Assembly (NCBI GenBank): GCA_947626495.1
Contig: CANQSJ010000010.1
Span: forward strand, 1 to 63,929
Origin: an uncultured Oscillospiraceae bacterium
GTDB lineage: Bacteria; Bacillota; Clostridia; Oscillospirales; Oscillospiraceae
Length of the DNA: 63,929 bases
Direction: 5' to 3'
Of the stretch, positions 52,484 through 61,521 are shown one piece after another. The position numbers were made by a program, and so were the translations under genes. Positions within the stretch are counted from its first letter, which is position 1. Every line of letters begins with the position of its first letter. The notes beneath the pieces are model-generated. The model was not told the DNA's origin. It ran no database searches and worked only from the letters and a program-made list of their open reading frames with translations.

Positions 52484-53368
52484 ATGCCTGATCGTTACGC
52501 CCGCCGGCGCCTGACCGACCGCAAGGACGGCCGGCGGCTGCGCACCATATCGCCGCTGTTCCAGCTGTCGCCCTTCACCGTGCTGGACCCCAGCGACGGC
52601 ACCAACAGCTTCACCGACACCGTGGATCTGGCCGCCGTGGAGGCATGGCTCCGGGCCCGGCGCCGGGAGGGCGACGAGAGCATGTCGCTGCTGCACGTGG
52701 TCATCGCCGCCTATGTGCGCACGCTGGCTCTGCGCCCGGCCATGAACCGGTTCGTATCCGGCCGGTTCATCTACGCCCGGGACAACATCGACATCGTCCT
52801 GTCCTCCGGCGGCAGCGGTACCGCGGACGCCTCCGGCATGAGCTTCACCGTCCGCTTCCAGCCCACCGACACGGTCTATGACGTGTACCGGAAGATCAAC
52901 GCCCGGCTGGACAACCTGCGGGCGGATCAGTCCGCCGACCGGCTGGAGCGCATGGCGGCCACGCTGGTGAAGACCCCTCGGTTCATCCTCCGCTTCGCCA
53001 TCGGCGTTCTGCGGTGGCTGGACTTCCACGGGTGGCTGTCCGCCTCGCTCACGGAGAAGAGTCCCTATCACGGCTCCGCCTTCATCTCCGACGAGGGAGC
53101 CTTCCATCTGCCCCCCGTCCGCCGCAGTCTGAACCGGCTGGGCGGCCTGCCGGTGTATCTGTCCCTGGGCCGGGTCCGCACCGTCACCGAACTGGACAAG
53201 ACCGGCCGCCCGGCGGAGAAAAAGGTCCTGGACTATACCGCCAGCTACGACAGCCGCATCGCCGACAGCGCCTACATAGGCTCCGCCTTCCGGTACTTCC
53301 GGTACTATCTGGCCAATCCCGAGACGCTGGAGACGGCCCCGGACCGGGTCAACGACGACGCGCTTTAA
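52484..53368 (+). CDS. Orphan 2-oxoacid dehydrogenase E2-like acyltransferase domain protein
   Basis: 294 residues resembling the catalytic (chloramphenicol acetyltransferase-like) domain of E2 enzymes, with no lipoyl or peripheral-subunit-binding domain. SLLHVVIAAYVRTLALRPAMNRFV (about 65-90) matches the E2 core. The C-terminal position where E2 has D-H-R-x-x-D-G reads D-S-R-I-A-D-S (near residue 262), so the catalytic His is missing. Possibly a non-catalytic or repurposed fold. AGGAGGAACACC lies ahead of the ATG. No E1/E3 genes nearby. Confidence 0.75.
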   Translation: MPDRYARRRLTDRKDGRRLRTISPLFQLSPFTVLDPSDGTNSFTDTVDLAAVEAWLRARRREGDESMSLLHVVIAAYVRTLALRPAMNRFVSGRFIYARDNIDIVLSSGGSGTADASGMSFTVRFQPTDTVYDVYRKINARLDNLRADQSADRLERMAATLVKTPRFILRFAIGVLRWLDFHGWLSASLTEKSPYHGSAFISDEGAFHLPPVRRSLNRLGGLPVYLSLGRVRTVTELDKTGRPAEKKVLDYTASYDSRIADSAYIGSAFRYFRYYLANPETLETAPDRVNDDAL

Positions 53369-53390
53369 TCGATTCTATCCGCCAGACGGC

Positions 53391-53420
53391 GTGACCGACC
53401 GGTCACGCCGTCATTTTCTT
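53391..53420. terminator. Terminator between the E2-like gene and the ABC ATPase gene
   Basis: GGCGTGACCG-ACC-GGTCACGCC followed by GTCATTTTCTTTTC on the plus strand. Good 9-bp stem; the convergent ABC operon ends on its other side. Confidence 0.8.
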
Positions 53421-53423
53421 TTC

Positions 53424-54239
53424 TCAGGCCAGCAGCACGCTGTCGTTGGTGATGGAACTGCCGGACAGCTCCGCGAATTTGTCCAGCAGGTCCTTGATGG
53501 TCAGGCGCTTTTTCTCCTCGCCGGCCACGTCGAGGATGATCCGCCCCTCGTTCATCATGATGAGCCGGTTGCCGTGGGCAATGGCGTCCTTCATGTTGTG
53601 GGTGACCATAAAGGCGGTCAGATGGCTCTCCCGGATGATCGACTCGGTGGTATTCAGCACCTTCTCCGCAGTCTTGGGGTCCAGAGCGGCGGTGTGCTCG
53701 TCCAGGAGCAGCAGCTTGGGCTTTTTCAGCGTGGCCATCAGCAGCGTCAGCGCCTGGCGCTGGCCGCCGGACAGCAGCCCCACCTTGGCGGTCATGCGGT
53801 CCTCCAGCCCCAGGTCCAGCGTGCGGAGCATCTCCCGGAACTGGTCCTTTTCCTTTTGGGTGATCCCTTGGCGCAGCCCCCGGCGCTGTCCCCGGCGCAG
53901 GGCCAGCGCCAGGTTCTCCTGGATCTCCATGGTGGCGGCGGTGCCGGTCATGGGGTCCTGGAACACCCGGCCCAGATACCGGGCCCGCTTGTATTCCGGC
54001 AGGCCGGTCACGTCCTCCCCGTCGATGAAGATCTTCCCCGCGTCCACCGGCCACACGCCGGCGATGGCGTTCAGGGCCGTGGACTTGCCCGCGCCGTTGG
54101 AGCCGATGACGGTGACGAAGTCCCCATCCGCCAGGGTGAGCTCCAGGCCGTTCAGGGCCCGCTTCTCATTCACCGTGCCGGGATTGAAGGTCTTATAGAC
54201 ACCCTTGACCTCCAGCATATTCTTGACAGCTTCAGGCAT
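53424..54239 (-). CDS. ABC transporter ATPase (TrpZ-type)
   Basis: 271 residues. Walker A GSNGAGKST near 40, LGRVFQDPMTGTAATMEI (Q-loop), LLSGGQRQALTLLMATLK (signature), Walker B LLLLDEHTAALDP, and switch His in MVTHNMKDAIAHG. The Walker B Glu is followed by His-Thr, the hallmark of the YtlC/TrpZ-like subgroup working with the permease below. GGAGGTCAAGACCG precedes the ATG. Overlaps the permease gene by 8 bp. Confidence 0.92.
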   Translation of the reverse strand: MPEAVKNMLEVKGVYKTFNPGTVNEKRALNGLELTLADGDFVTVIGSNGAGKSTALNAIAGVWPVDAGKIFIDGEDVTGLPEYKRARYLGRVFQDPMTGTAATMEIQENLALALRRGQRRGLRQGITQKEKDQFREMLRTLDLGLEDRMTAKVGLLSGGQRQALTLLMATLKKPKLLLLDEHTAALDPKTAEKVLNTTESIIRESHLTAFMVTHNMKDAIAHGNRLIMMNEGRIILDVAGEEKKRLTIKDLLDKFAELSGSSITNDSVLLA

Positions 54240-55176
54240 CGGTCTTGACCTCCTTTTTGGCTTTGGTGAAAAACTTCTCCTTCCAGTTGGGCACGGTGAG
54301 GAACACCGCCACCACCAGGGCCGTGAGAAGCTTCAGGTCCGTGGACTCCAGGCCCAGCCGCAGCACCAGGGTGATCACCGCGTAATAGATGATGGCGCCG
54401 ATGACGGAGGCCAGCAGCTTCAGGGCGAAGTTACGGAACACCTTGTCCAGCAGCACCTCGCCGATGATGACGGCGGCCAGGCCGATGACAATGGCGCCCC
54501 GGCCCATGTCGATGGTAACGCTGCCGGAATACTGGGCCAGCAGGGCTCCGGACATGGCCACCATGCCGTTGGACACCACCAGGCCCAGCACCTTGTTTTT
54601 ATCAGTGTTGATGCCCTGGGCCCGGCTCATGTTCTGGTTGGCGCCGGTGGCCCGGATGGAGCAGCCCAACTCCGTGCCGAAGAACCAGTACAGCAGCCCG
54701 ATGGCCGCCGCCACGATGATGGCCAGCAGCAGGATGGGATTGCGCAGCGACAGCTCCCGCACGAACCGGGACGACACCAGCAGGGGATTTCTGTCCACGC
54801 TCAGGGCCAGGGTGGCCTTAGTCTTAGCGGTGTCGCCAATGGCCATGATGCGCAGGTTCAGGGAGTAAAGGGCCAGCTGGGTCAGGATGCCCGACAGGAT
54901 GGCCGGGATGCCGCAGGCGGTGTGGAGCAGCCCCGTTACCAGTCCCGCCAGCATGCCGGCAAGGATGGCGGCGAGCATCGCCACCCAGGGATTGACGCCC
55001 ATGACGATCAGCACCCCGCACACCGCGCCGCCGGTAGCCAGGGAACCGTCCACCGTCAGGTCAGCCACATCCAGGATCTTATAGGTCAGATATACGCCGA
55101 TGGCCATCAGGCCCCAGGCGAGACCCTGCCCGCAAGCGCCGGGCAGAGAGTTCACAAACGACAGCAGCACGTTCAT
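54232..55176 (-). CDS. ABC transporter permease (TrpY-type)
   Basis: 314 residues, about nine membrane helices. LAWGLMAIGVYLTYKILDVADLTVDGS and GTELGCSIRATGANQNMSRAQGINTD (about 185-210, the coupling loop) match the permease of tryptophan/BmpA-like uptake systems, close in layout to LivH. The ATG at 55174-55176 with GGAGG upstream; a TTG start ten codons earlier is rejected. Confidence 0.9.
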   Translation of the reverse strand: MNVLLSFVNSLPGACGQGLAWGLMAIGVYLTYKILDVADLTVDGSLATGGAVCGVLIVMGVNPWVAMLAAILAGMLAGLVTGLLHTACGIPAILSGILTQLALYSLNLRIMAIGDTAKTKATLALSVDRNPLLVSSRFVRELSLRNPILLLAIIVAAAIGLLYWFFGTELGCSIRATGANQNMSRAQGINTDKNKVLGLVVSNGMVAMSGALLAQYSGSVTIDMGRGAIVIGLAAVIIGEVLLDKVFRNFALKLLASVIGAIIYYAVITLVLRLGLESTDLKLLTALVVAVFLTVPNWKEKFFTKAKKEVKTDA

Positions 55177-55211
55177 GGCGGGGTTTCCTCCGTTCAACTC
55201 AAACAAAAGGG

Positions 55212-55217
55212 ATTATA
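55212..55217 (-). promoter_or_regulatory. -10-like element before the permease gene
   Basis: TATAAT on the minus strand, 3 bp after the T-run of the binding-protein terminator. No good -35 (TTTCAT at 17 bp). Possible internal promoter for permease and ATPase. Confidence 0.45.
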
Positions 55218-55226
55218 GCAAAAAAC

Positions 55227-55252
55227 AGAGGGAAATGAAAGCATTTCCCTCT
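55227..55252 (-). terminator. Terminator after the ABC binding-protein gene
   Basis: AGAGGGAAATG-CTTT-CATTTCCCTCT on the minus strand followed by GTTTTTTG. A second hairpin (GCTTCGTCCAG/CTGGGCGAAGC, about 55265-55296) precedes it. Strong, yet inside what should be one operon. Confidence 0.88.
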
Positions 55253-55310
55253 TCTTTTTCAGCTGCTTCGCCCAGCCCAATGGACTGGACGAAGCGTCCA
55301 TAGTGAGATA

Positions 55311-56294
55311 TCACTCGGCCTCCAGGGGAATGTAGTCCTCGGGGACGGTAATGCCCAGCGCCTCGCAGTTGGCGGCGTTGTAGAGCTTATCCAGGGTGGT
55401 GTCAAAGCCAACGGCGGTCTCCTCGATCTTGGCAGCGCCGGTCAGGATCTGCGCGGCCATCTGGCCGGTGATCTGGCCCAGCTCATAGTAGCTGATGGAC
55501 AGGGTCGCCACGCCGCAGCCCTGGCAGATGCCGGACTCGCCGGCCACTACGGGCACCTTGGCGGGCAGCACCACGTCCGCGATGGTGGAGGTGTTGTTGG
55601 CAGCGGTGTTGTCGGTGGGGATGTAGATCACGTCGGAGTTATCGCAGGCGGTCTGGGTCACGGCCTGCAGGTCGTTCACGTCGTTAAAGGCGTAGGGCGT
55701 GCAGGTGTAGCCCATTTCCTGCAGGTAGCCCTGGATGGTCTCGATCTGATAGACGGAGTTGGGCTCGGCGGAGCAGTACAGCAGTCCCACGTTCTGCGCG
55801 TCGGGGAACAGCTCCTGGATCATAGCGGCCTGCTGGTCCAGCGGGGCCAGGTCGGAGGTGCCGGACACGTTGCCGCCCAGGACCTTGTCCTCGGTGGTGT
55901 CCAGCTCCAGCGCCACGCCGTAGTTGGTGACGGCGGTGCCCAGGATGGGGATATCGGCGGTGGCAGAAGCCGCGGCCTGCACGGCCGGGGTGGCGTTGGC
56001 CAGGATCAGGTCCACATGGTTGGCCACGAAGCCGTCCACGATGGTGGTGCAGTTGGTGGCCTCGCCGCCGGCGTTCTGCTCGTCGAAGGTGACGGCGTCG
56101 CCCAGCGCCTCGGTCAGGGCGTCCTTAAAGCCCTGGGTGGCCTGGTCCAGCGCGGGATGGGGCGCCAGCTGGCAGATGCCAACGGTATAGGTGTCGCTGC
56201 CGGCCGCGGGCTCCTCCGCGTTGCCGGAGCCGCCGCAGGCGGTCAGCGCCAGGATCATGAGCAGCGCGAGCAGCAAAGCAAGCGTCTTTTTCAT
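55311..56294 (-). CDS. ABC transporter substrate-binding lipoprotein (TrpX-type)
   Basis: 327 residues. Lipoprotein signal with lipobox ALTAC (Cys20). TYTVGICQLAPHPALDQATQGFKDALTE, then TIVDGFVANHVDLILANATPAVQAAASAT and DVIYIPTDNTAANNTSTIADV, are the DUF534/TrpX pattern. That family imports tryptophan in some streptococci and other compounds elsewhere. The ATG at 56292-56294 follows AAAGGA; an in-frame ATG eight codons up lacks a site. tyrS lies upstream on the same strand, which hints at an aromatic amino acid. Confidence 0.88.
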   Translation of the reverse strand: MKKTLALLLALLMILALTACGGSGNAEEPAAGSDTYTVGICQLAPHPALDQATQGFKDALTEALGDAVTFDEQNAGGEATNCTTIVDGFVANHVDLILANATPAVQAAASATADIPILGTAVTNYGVALELDTTEDKVLGGNVSGTSDLAPLDQQAAMIQELFPDAQNVGLLYCSAEPNSVYQIETIQGYLQEMGYTCTPYAFNDVNDLQAVTQTACDNSDVIYIPTDNTAANNTSTIADVVLPAKVPVVAGESGICQGCGVATLSISYYELGQITGQMAAQILTGAAKIEETAVGFDTTLDKLYNAANCEALGITVPEDYIPLEAE

Positions 56295-56357
56295 TTTGTC
56301 ATTTCCTTTCAGTTTCATGATTTAAGGCTTTGCACAAGCAAATTCATTCCGTCACCT

Positions 56358-56386
56358 ATACTATTACTTAAAATAACTGGTGTCAA
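56358..56386 (-). promoter_or_regulatory. Promoter of the TrpXYZ-type operon
   Basis: TTGACA (56381-56386) and TAGTAT (56358-56363) on the minus strand with a 17-bp spacer. The -35 is in the 3' arm of the tyrS terminator. Confidence 0.85.
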
Positions 56387-56422
56387 TGCGCAGTTCCTCC
56401 AAAAACCGCGCATCGACACCAG
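56377..56422 (-). terminator. tyrS terminator
   Basis: Arms 56404-56422 (CTGGTGTCGATGCGCGGTT) and 56377-56395 pair over 19 positions with two G-U type differences, around an 8-base loop, then TTATTTTAAG on the minus strand. Confidence 0.85.
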
Positions 56423-56464
56423 ATCCATTAAGGCATTATCCCTGTCCATCAGACAGGCTTATCA

Positions 56465-57691
56465 TTACTTTAAGACTACCTTCCGATAGCTCTTCTTCCC
56501 CCGGCGGAGCAGCACGCCGGCACGGAGCTTTTCCGCCGGCACGGACAGGAACAGATCGGTGACCTTCTCCCCGTCCAGGGTCACGCCCCCCTGGGCGATG
56601 TTCTGCCGGGCCTCGGAGTTGGACTTCACCAGTCCCGCCTTCACCAGCAGGCTCTTGATGTCCGCTCCGCCGTCGGTGAGGTCCGCCTCGGTGATCTCCG
56701 TCACCGGCATCTCCTCCCCGGACCCGGCGCCGAACAGCGCTTTCGCCGCCGCCTGGGCCTTGTCGGCCTCGGCCTGGCCGTGGACCATCTTCGTCAGCTC
56801 GTAGGCCAGGATCTCCTTGGCCTGGTTGATCTGCTGATCCTTCCAGTGGTCCATCTCCTGGATCTGCTCCAGGGGCAGGAAGGTGAGCATGCGGATGCAC
56901 TTCATCACGTCCGCGTCGCCCACGTTGCGCCAGTACTGATAGAAATCGTAGGGCGGGGTCTTGTTGGGGTCCAGCCACACAGCGTTGCCGGCGGTCTTGC
57001 CCATCTTCATGCCGTTGGAGTCGGTGAGCAGACTCACCGTCATGGCGTAGGCGTCCTTGCCCAGCTTCCGGCGGATCAGCTCCGTTCCCCCCAGCATGTT
57101 GCTCCACTGGTCGTTGCCGCCGAACTGCATGTTGCAGCCCAGGGTCTGGAACATGTGGTAGAAGTCGTAGGACTGCATGATCATGTAATTGAACTCCAGG
57201 AAGCTGAGGCCCTTCTCCATGCGCTGCTTATAGCACTCGGCCCGGAGCATGTTGTTCACGGAAAAGCAGGCGCCCACCTCCCGCAGCAGATCCACGTAAT
57301 TCAGGTCCAGCAGCCAGTCGGCGTTGTTGACCATCATGGCCTGGCCGGGGCCCTCGCCGAAGTCGATGAATTTCTCCATCTGCCGCTTGAAGCACTCGGC
57401 GTTGTGGTCGATGGCCTCCTTGGTGAGCATCTTTCGCATGTCGGAGCGGCCGGAGGGGTCGCCGATCATGGTGGTGCCGCCGCCAATGAGGGCGATGGGC
57501 TTGTTGCCGGCCTGCTGCAGCCGCTTCATGAACGTGAGCGTCACGAAGTGGCCGGCGGTGAGACTGTCCGCCGTGCAGTCGAAGCCGATATAAAAGGTAG
57601 CCTTGCCCGCGTTGATCAGGTCCTTGATCTTGTCCTCGTCCGTCACCTGGGCGATGAGCCCGCGGGCGGTCAGTTCGTCATACAGAGTCAT
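56465..57691 (-). CDS. tyrS: Tyrosyl-tRNA synthetase
   Basis: Charges tRNA-Tyr. 408 residues. Class I fold: YIGFDCTADSLTAGHFVTL holds the HIGH-type motif, GGNDQWSNM near 190 is the Tyr site, KMGKT is the KMSKS-type motif near 230, and an S4 domain closes the protein (about 345-408). The ATG at 57689-57691 has GAGGAGAGAAG upstream; the ATG six codons earlier has no site. It overlaps recN by 14 bp. No T-box leader is visible because the gene is read through from recN. Confidence 0.96.
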   Translation of the reverse strand: MTLYDELTARGLIAQVTDEDKIKDLINAGKATFYIGFDCTADSLTAGHFVTLTFMKRLQQAGNKPIALIGGGTTMIGDPSGRSDMRKMLTKEAIDHNAECFKRQMEKFIDFGEGPGQAMMVNNADWLLDLNYVDLLREVGACFSVNNMLRAECYKQRMEKGLSFLEFNYMIMQSYDFYHMFQTLGCNMQFGGNDQWSNMLGGTELIRRKLGKDAYAMTVSLLTDSNGMKMGKTAGNAVWLDPNKTPPYDFYQYWRNVGDADVMKCIRMLTFLPLEQIQEMDHWKDQQINQAKEILAYELTKMVHGQAEADKAQAAAKALFGAGSGEEMPVTEITEADLTDGGADIKSLLVKAGLVKSNSEARQNIAQGGVTLDGEKVTDLFLSVPAEKLRAGVLLRRGKKSYRKVVLK

Positions 57692-59393
57692 GTTTCTTCT
57701 CTCCTCCATGCTGTTTTTCTTTCCAAGCGTCCGCCGCGGCCAGCTGCTCCTCGGCGGAGGCGGTGGTGGTGTCGGTGATGTTGTCGCCGCCGGTGAGCCG
57801 GGCGATCTCCCGGCGCCGTCCGGTCCGGTCCAGCTCCGTCACGGTGGTATAGGTCCGGCCGTTTTTCTCCGTCTTCTCAATGAGATACTGGCTGTCGGCC
57901 ATGGCGGCGATCTGCGCAAGGTGGCTGACGCACAGCACCTGCCGCTGCATGCCGGTGAGGGCCAGCTTCTCCCCCACCCGGCTGGCGGCCACGCCGGACA
58001 CGCCGGTGTCGATCTCGTCGAACACCGCCGTGGGCACCGGGTCGTTCTGGCCGAACACGGTCTTCAGCGCCAGCATGATGCGGCTCAACTCGCCGCCGGA
58101 GGCGATCTTGGAGATGCGGCCCGGCGTCTCGCCGGCGTTGGCGCTCATGAGAAAGCGCACCTCGTCCGCCCCCTTGGGGCCGAAGCCCGGCTTTCCGGTC
58201 ATGGGCGCGATGTCCGTCACGAACCGGACGGAGGGCATGCTCAGCTCCTTCAGCTCCCGCTCCACCCGTTCCGCCAGGCTCTTCCCGGCCTGCCGGCGGG
58301 TACGCGTCAGCTTTTCCGCCGCGGCCAGGCAGTCCTTTTTCAGCGCCTCGCGCTTTTGGGTGAGCTTTTCCAGCGCCTCGTCGCCGTATTCGATCTCCGC
58401 CAGGCGCGCGGCCGACTCCTCATAAAGGGCGATGAGCGCCGCCTCATCCACGGCAGAGAATTTCTTCTCCAGCCGCCGCAGCTGGGCCAGCCGTCCCTCC
58501 ACCCGGTCAAACTCCTCCGGGGAAAAATCCAGGCTGTCCCACACGTCCCGGACCCGCTCCGCCGCGTCCTGCAGCAGCGCCACCGCCTCGGAGAGGGTGT
58601 CGTCCGCCGCCGCCAGATCGGCGCTCCAGCCCCGGGCCCGGCTGAGCCAGCCTCTCGCCTGGCCGGCCAGCTCCACCGCGGAGCCCTCGTCCCCATACAG
58701 GGCCGTGAACGCCCCCTCGGCGGCCTCCCGCAGCTTCTCGCCGTTGCGCAGCAGCGCCGAACGCTCGGTGAGCTCCGCCTCCTCGCCGGCCTTCAGCTGG
58801 GCTTTCTCCAGCTCCTGCACCAGGTATTCCAGGCTCTCCGCCAGCCGCCGGCGGGTCTCGTCGTCCAGGGAGAGGCGCTCTATCTCCCGCTCGTTGGCCA
58901 TATAGGCGCCGTAGGCGGCCTGATAGGCGGCCAGCGCCGGACCGTTCTGAGCGAAGGCGTCCAGATATGCCAGGTGCCGGCTCTCGTCCAGCAGCTGCCG
59001 GCCGTCGTTCTGGCCGTGGATGTCCACCAGCAGCGACCCCAGCGCGCGCAGCTGCGCCACCGTCACGGGCACGCCGTTGACCCGGCAGGAGCCCTTTCCG
59101 TCGGCGGACACGGTCCGCTGCACGATCAAACTGCCGTCCTCCGGCTCCACGCCGTTTTCCGCGCACCAGTCCGCGGCGGCGTCCGCGTCGAACACGGCGG
59201 CGGCCAGCGCCCGATCCGCGCCGGAGCGCACCAGCTCCCGGCTGGTCCGGCCCCCGATGACGGCGTACAGCGCGTCGATGACGATGGATTTGCCCGCGCC
59301 GGTCTCGCCGGTCAGCACATTCAGTCCCTCCCGGAACTGGACGTCGGAGCGCTCCACCACCGCGATATTTTCGATGTGGAGACTTCTCAGCAT
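57678..59393 (-). CDS. recN: DNA repair protein RecN
   Basis: SMC-like ATPase of double-strand-break repair. 571 residues. Walker A GETGAGKSI near residue 30, long coiled coil about 160-360, signature ASGGELSRIMLALK near 430, and Walker B AVFDEIDTGVSG near 460. Member of the dxs-tlyA-nadK-argR-recN run common in Clostridia. Confidence 0.96.
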   Translation of the reverse strand: MLRSLHIENIAVVERSDVQFREGLNVLTGETGAGKSIVIDALYAVIGGRTSRELVRSGADRALAAAVFDADAAADWCAENGVEPEDGSLIVQRTVSADGKGSCRVNGVPVTVAQLRALGSLLVDIHGQNDGRQLLDESRHLAYLDAFAQNGPALAAYQAAYGAYMANEREIERLSLDDETRRRLAESLEYLVQELEKAQLKAGEEAELTERSALLRNGEKLREAAEGAFTALYGDEGSAVELAGQARGWLSRARGWSADLAAADDTLSEAVALLQDAAERVRDVWDSLDFSPEEFDRVEGRLAQLRRLEKKFSAVDEAALIALYEESAARLAEIEYGDEALEKLTQKREALKKDCLAAAEKLTRTRRQAGKSLAERVERELKELSMPSVRFVTDIAPMTGKPGFGPKGADEVRFLMSANAGETPGRISKIASGGELSRIMLALKTVFGQNDPVPTAVFDEIDTGVSGVAASRVGEKLALTGMQRQVLCVSHLAQIAAMADSQYLIEKTEKNGRTYTTVTELDRTGRRREIARLTGGDNITDTTTASAEEQLAAADAWKEKQHGGEKKHDSV

Positions 59394-59399
59394 CGGCGT

Positions 59400-59855
59400 T
59401 TACCTCTTGTAAGCCCGGCGCAGCTGGGCGCACAGGCGCTCCGCCGCGGCGGCGTTGCGCATGACGATGATGCCCGTATCGTCGCCGGCCACGGAGCCCA
59501 GCACCGCGTCCTCGCCCATGGCGTCCACCGCGCCGCACACGGCGCTGGCCAGCCCCGGCATGGTGCGCACCACCACGGTGTGCAGGGCGTGGTCAAAGCT
59601 GATGCAGCCCTCCCGGAAGATCTCCTCCATCCGGCGGGCAGCCTCGCTGGACTCGTCCTGATCTGCCTGGACGTAGCGGTACCGGCCGCTGGGGCCGATC
59701 TCCTTCACCAGCCGCAGCTCCTTAATATCCCGGGATACGGTGGCCTGGGTGCTCTTCACGCCCCGGGCCAAAAGTGCCTCCAGCATCTGGCCCTGGGTCT
59801 CGATGTCCTCCTGAGCAATGATGTCCAGGATCACGCTCTGTCTCGACGTCTTCAT
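59400..59855 (-). CDS. argR: Arginine repressor ArgR
   Basis: 151 residues. Winged helix-turn-helix N-terminus (SRQSVILDIIAQEDIETQGQ to STQATVSRDIKELRL), then the C-terminal oligomerisation and Arg-binding domain (VLGSVAGDDTGIIVMRNAAAAE). In this operon context it also resembles AhrC, which sits between nadK and recN in Firmicutes. Overlaps nadK by 4 bp. Confidence 0.95.
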   Translation of the reverse strand: MKTSRQSVILDIIAQEDIETQGQMLEALLARGVKSTQATVSRDIKELRLVKEIGPSGRYRYVQADQDESSEAARRMEEIFREGCISFDHALHTVVVRTMPGLASAVCGAVDAMGEDAVLGSVAGDDTGIIVMRNAAAAERLCAQLRRAYKR

Positions 59856-60709
59856 GCTCTCTCCCCCAATTTTTCAAATGCCGTTTCATAAAAGCTCTTG
59901 GTGCCCAGATGGGCCACCAGCAGCCTGTACCTGGATTTTGTGACCGCGACCTCGTCCCCGTCGTAAAGGTCCGTCAGCCCCCGGCCGTCCACGCTCAGCA
60001 CGCACCGGCGCCCCTCGCTCACGTCCTCGGGCACGACGGACACCGTCCTCTCCGGCTTGAGCACAAAGCTCCGGGCGGCCAGTATATGGGCGCAGATGGG
60101 CGTGAGGATGATCCCCTCCGCGTCCGGCTCCACCAGCGGCCCGCCCGCCGCCATGGAATAGGCCGTGGAGCCTGTGGGCGTGGACACAATCACCCCGTCC
60201 CCGGAAAAGGCCAGGATCCGCTTGCCGTCGCCCAGGGCGGTGAGACGCACGTTCTGCACGATGCCGGATATCACCGCGTCGTTCAGGGCCGTGTCCATGA
60301 ACACCTTTTGCCCGCCGCGCCAGACGGCCACGTCCAGCATCATCCGGGGCACCGGCTCGAACTCCCCCGCGGCGGCCTGCCGCAGCAGATCCACATTGTC
60401 CCGGTCCAGCTCCGTGAGAAACCCTGTGTGGCCCAGATTCACTCCCACCAGGGGCACGTTGTGGTGCATCAGCTGGGGCGCGATGCGCAGGATGGTGCCG
60501 TCGCCCCCCAGGGTGACCAGCAGATCCGCCCGGGGCAGCGCCTGGTCCAGCGCCACGGTCTCAAAGGGAGGCGGGTCCCACCGCTCCCCGCACACGGGGC
60601 ATACGGCTACCTCGTGGCCGTCCCGCTCCAGCATGGCCTTCACCGCCGCCGTCACGGCGAAGCCGGCGTCCCGCTGGACGTTGGGACACAGCGTGACCAG
60701 TCTGTTCAT
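59852..60709 (-). CDS. nadK: NAD kinase
   Basis: Makes NADP from NAD. 285 residues. [29 protein letters not shown] holds the GGDGT motif (about 68-72). [17 protein letters not shown] has the NE/D motif, and [19 protein letters not shown] near 175 is the family signature. Overlaps tlyA by 4 bp. Confidence 0.97.
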   Translation of the reverse strand: MNRLVTLCPNVQRDAGFAVTAAVKAMLERDGHEVAVCPVCGERWDPPPFETVALDQALPRADLLVTLGGDGTILRIAPQLMHHNVPLVGVNLGHTGFLTELDRDNVDLLRQAAAGEFEPVPRMMLDVAVWRGGQKVFMDTALNDAVISGIVQNVRLTALGDGKRILAFSGDGVIVSTPTGSTAYSMAAGGPLVEPDAEGIILTPICAHILAARSFVLKPERTVSVVPEDVSEGRRCVLSVDGRGLTDLYDGDEVAVTKSRYRLLVAHLGTKSFYETAFEKLGERA

Positions 60710-61521
60710 GTCGTCTCTCCTCTCCCGCCGTCCAGGGCCTGATGGGACGAGCGCACCACCCCGGCGCAGTCCGCCGGCACGCTCTGCCCGCCCAGCCCCA
60801 GCCAGGCAAGATACTCGATATTCCCCTCCGGGCCCCGCACCGGGGAAAAGGTCAGTCCCCGCAGGGAAAAGCCCATCTGCTCCGCCGCGGCCAGAGTGTC
60901 CTCCAGCACCTGCCGGTGGACCTCCGGGTCCCGGACCACGCCTTTTTTGCCCACCTTTTCCCGGCCGGCCTCAAACTGGGGCTTGATGAGGCAGATCACC
61001 TGTCCGGCCGGCTTCAGAAGCGTCTTCACCGCCGGCAGCACCAGCCGCAGGGAGATGAAGGACATATCCATCACTGCCAGATCCATCCCCTCCGGGAACA
61101 TCTCCGGCGTCAGGTTCCGGGCGTTGGTGCGCTCCATGACGGTGACCCGCTCATCGCTGCGCAGGCTCCAGGCCAGCTGCCCATAGCCCACGTCCACGGC
61201 ATACACCCGCCGGGCGCCCCGTTGCAGCAGGCAGTCGGTGAAGCCGCCGGTGGAGGCGCCGCAGTCCACGCACACCAGCCCCGCCGGGTCCACGGCAAAG
61301 GTGTCCAGGGCCTTTTCCAGCTTCAGTCCGCCCCGGCTGACGTAGGCCAGCTTCTCTCCTTTTACCGTCACGTCCGCCCCGTCGGCCACCGGCGCGCCGG
61401 GTTTGGTCTGCCTCTCGCCGTTGACGTACACGCTCCCGGCCATGATGAGCGCCTTGGCCTTTTCCCGGCTCTCTGCCAGGCCCAGGTCGTATACCCGCTG
61501 ATCAAGCCTGCTCTTCCCCAT
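60706..61521 (-). CDS. tlyA: TlyA-family rRNA (cytidine-2'-O)-methyltransferase
   Basis: 271 residues. N-terminal S4 RNA-binding domain ([31 protein letters not shown]), linker [16 protein letters not shown], then an FtsJ-like SAM domain ([31 protein letters not shown], near 85). The [25 protein letters not shown] block is near 185. Methylates 16S/23S rRNA in relatives. Overlaps dxs by 20 bp. Confidence 0.93.
   Translation of the reverse strand: MGKSRLDQRVYDLGLAESREKAKALIMAGSVYVNGERQTKPGAPVADGADVTVKGEKLAYVSRGGLKLEKALDTFAVDPAGLVCVDCGASTGGFTDCLLQRGARRVYAVDVGYGQLAWSLRSDERVTVMERTNARNLTPEMFPEGMDLAVMDMSFISLRLVLPAVKTLLKPAGQVICLIKPQFEAGREKVGKKGVVRDPEVHRQVLEDTLAAAEQMGFSLRGLTFSPVRGPEGNIEYLAWLGLGGQSVPADCAGVVRSSHQALDGGRGETT

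Noticed and set aside
52202-53107. N-terminal extension of the ClC protein by about 300 residues
   Set aside because: Would read through the repeat cluster, two promoters and the antisense of the E2-like gene. The GTG at 52201 has a good ribosome site and gives the family's normal length.
56295-56464. T-box riboswitch before the ABC operon or tyrS
   Set aside because: The leader after the promoter is only about 60 nt, with no T-box sequence (TGGNACCGCG) and no specifier loop; tyrS itself is preceded directly by recN.
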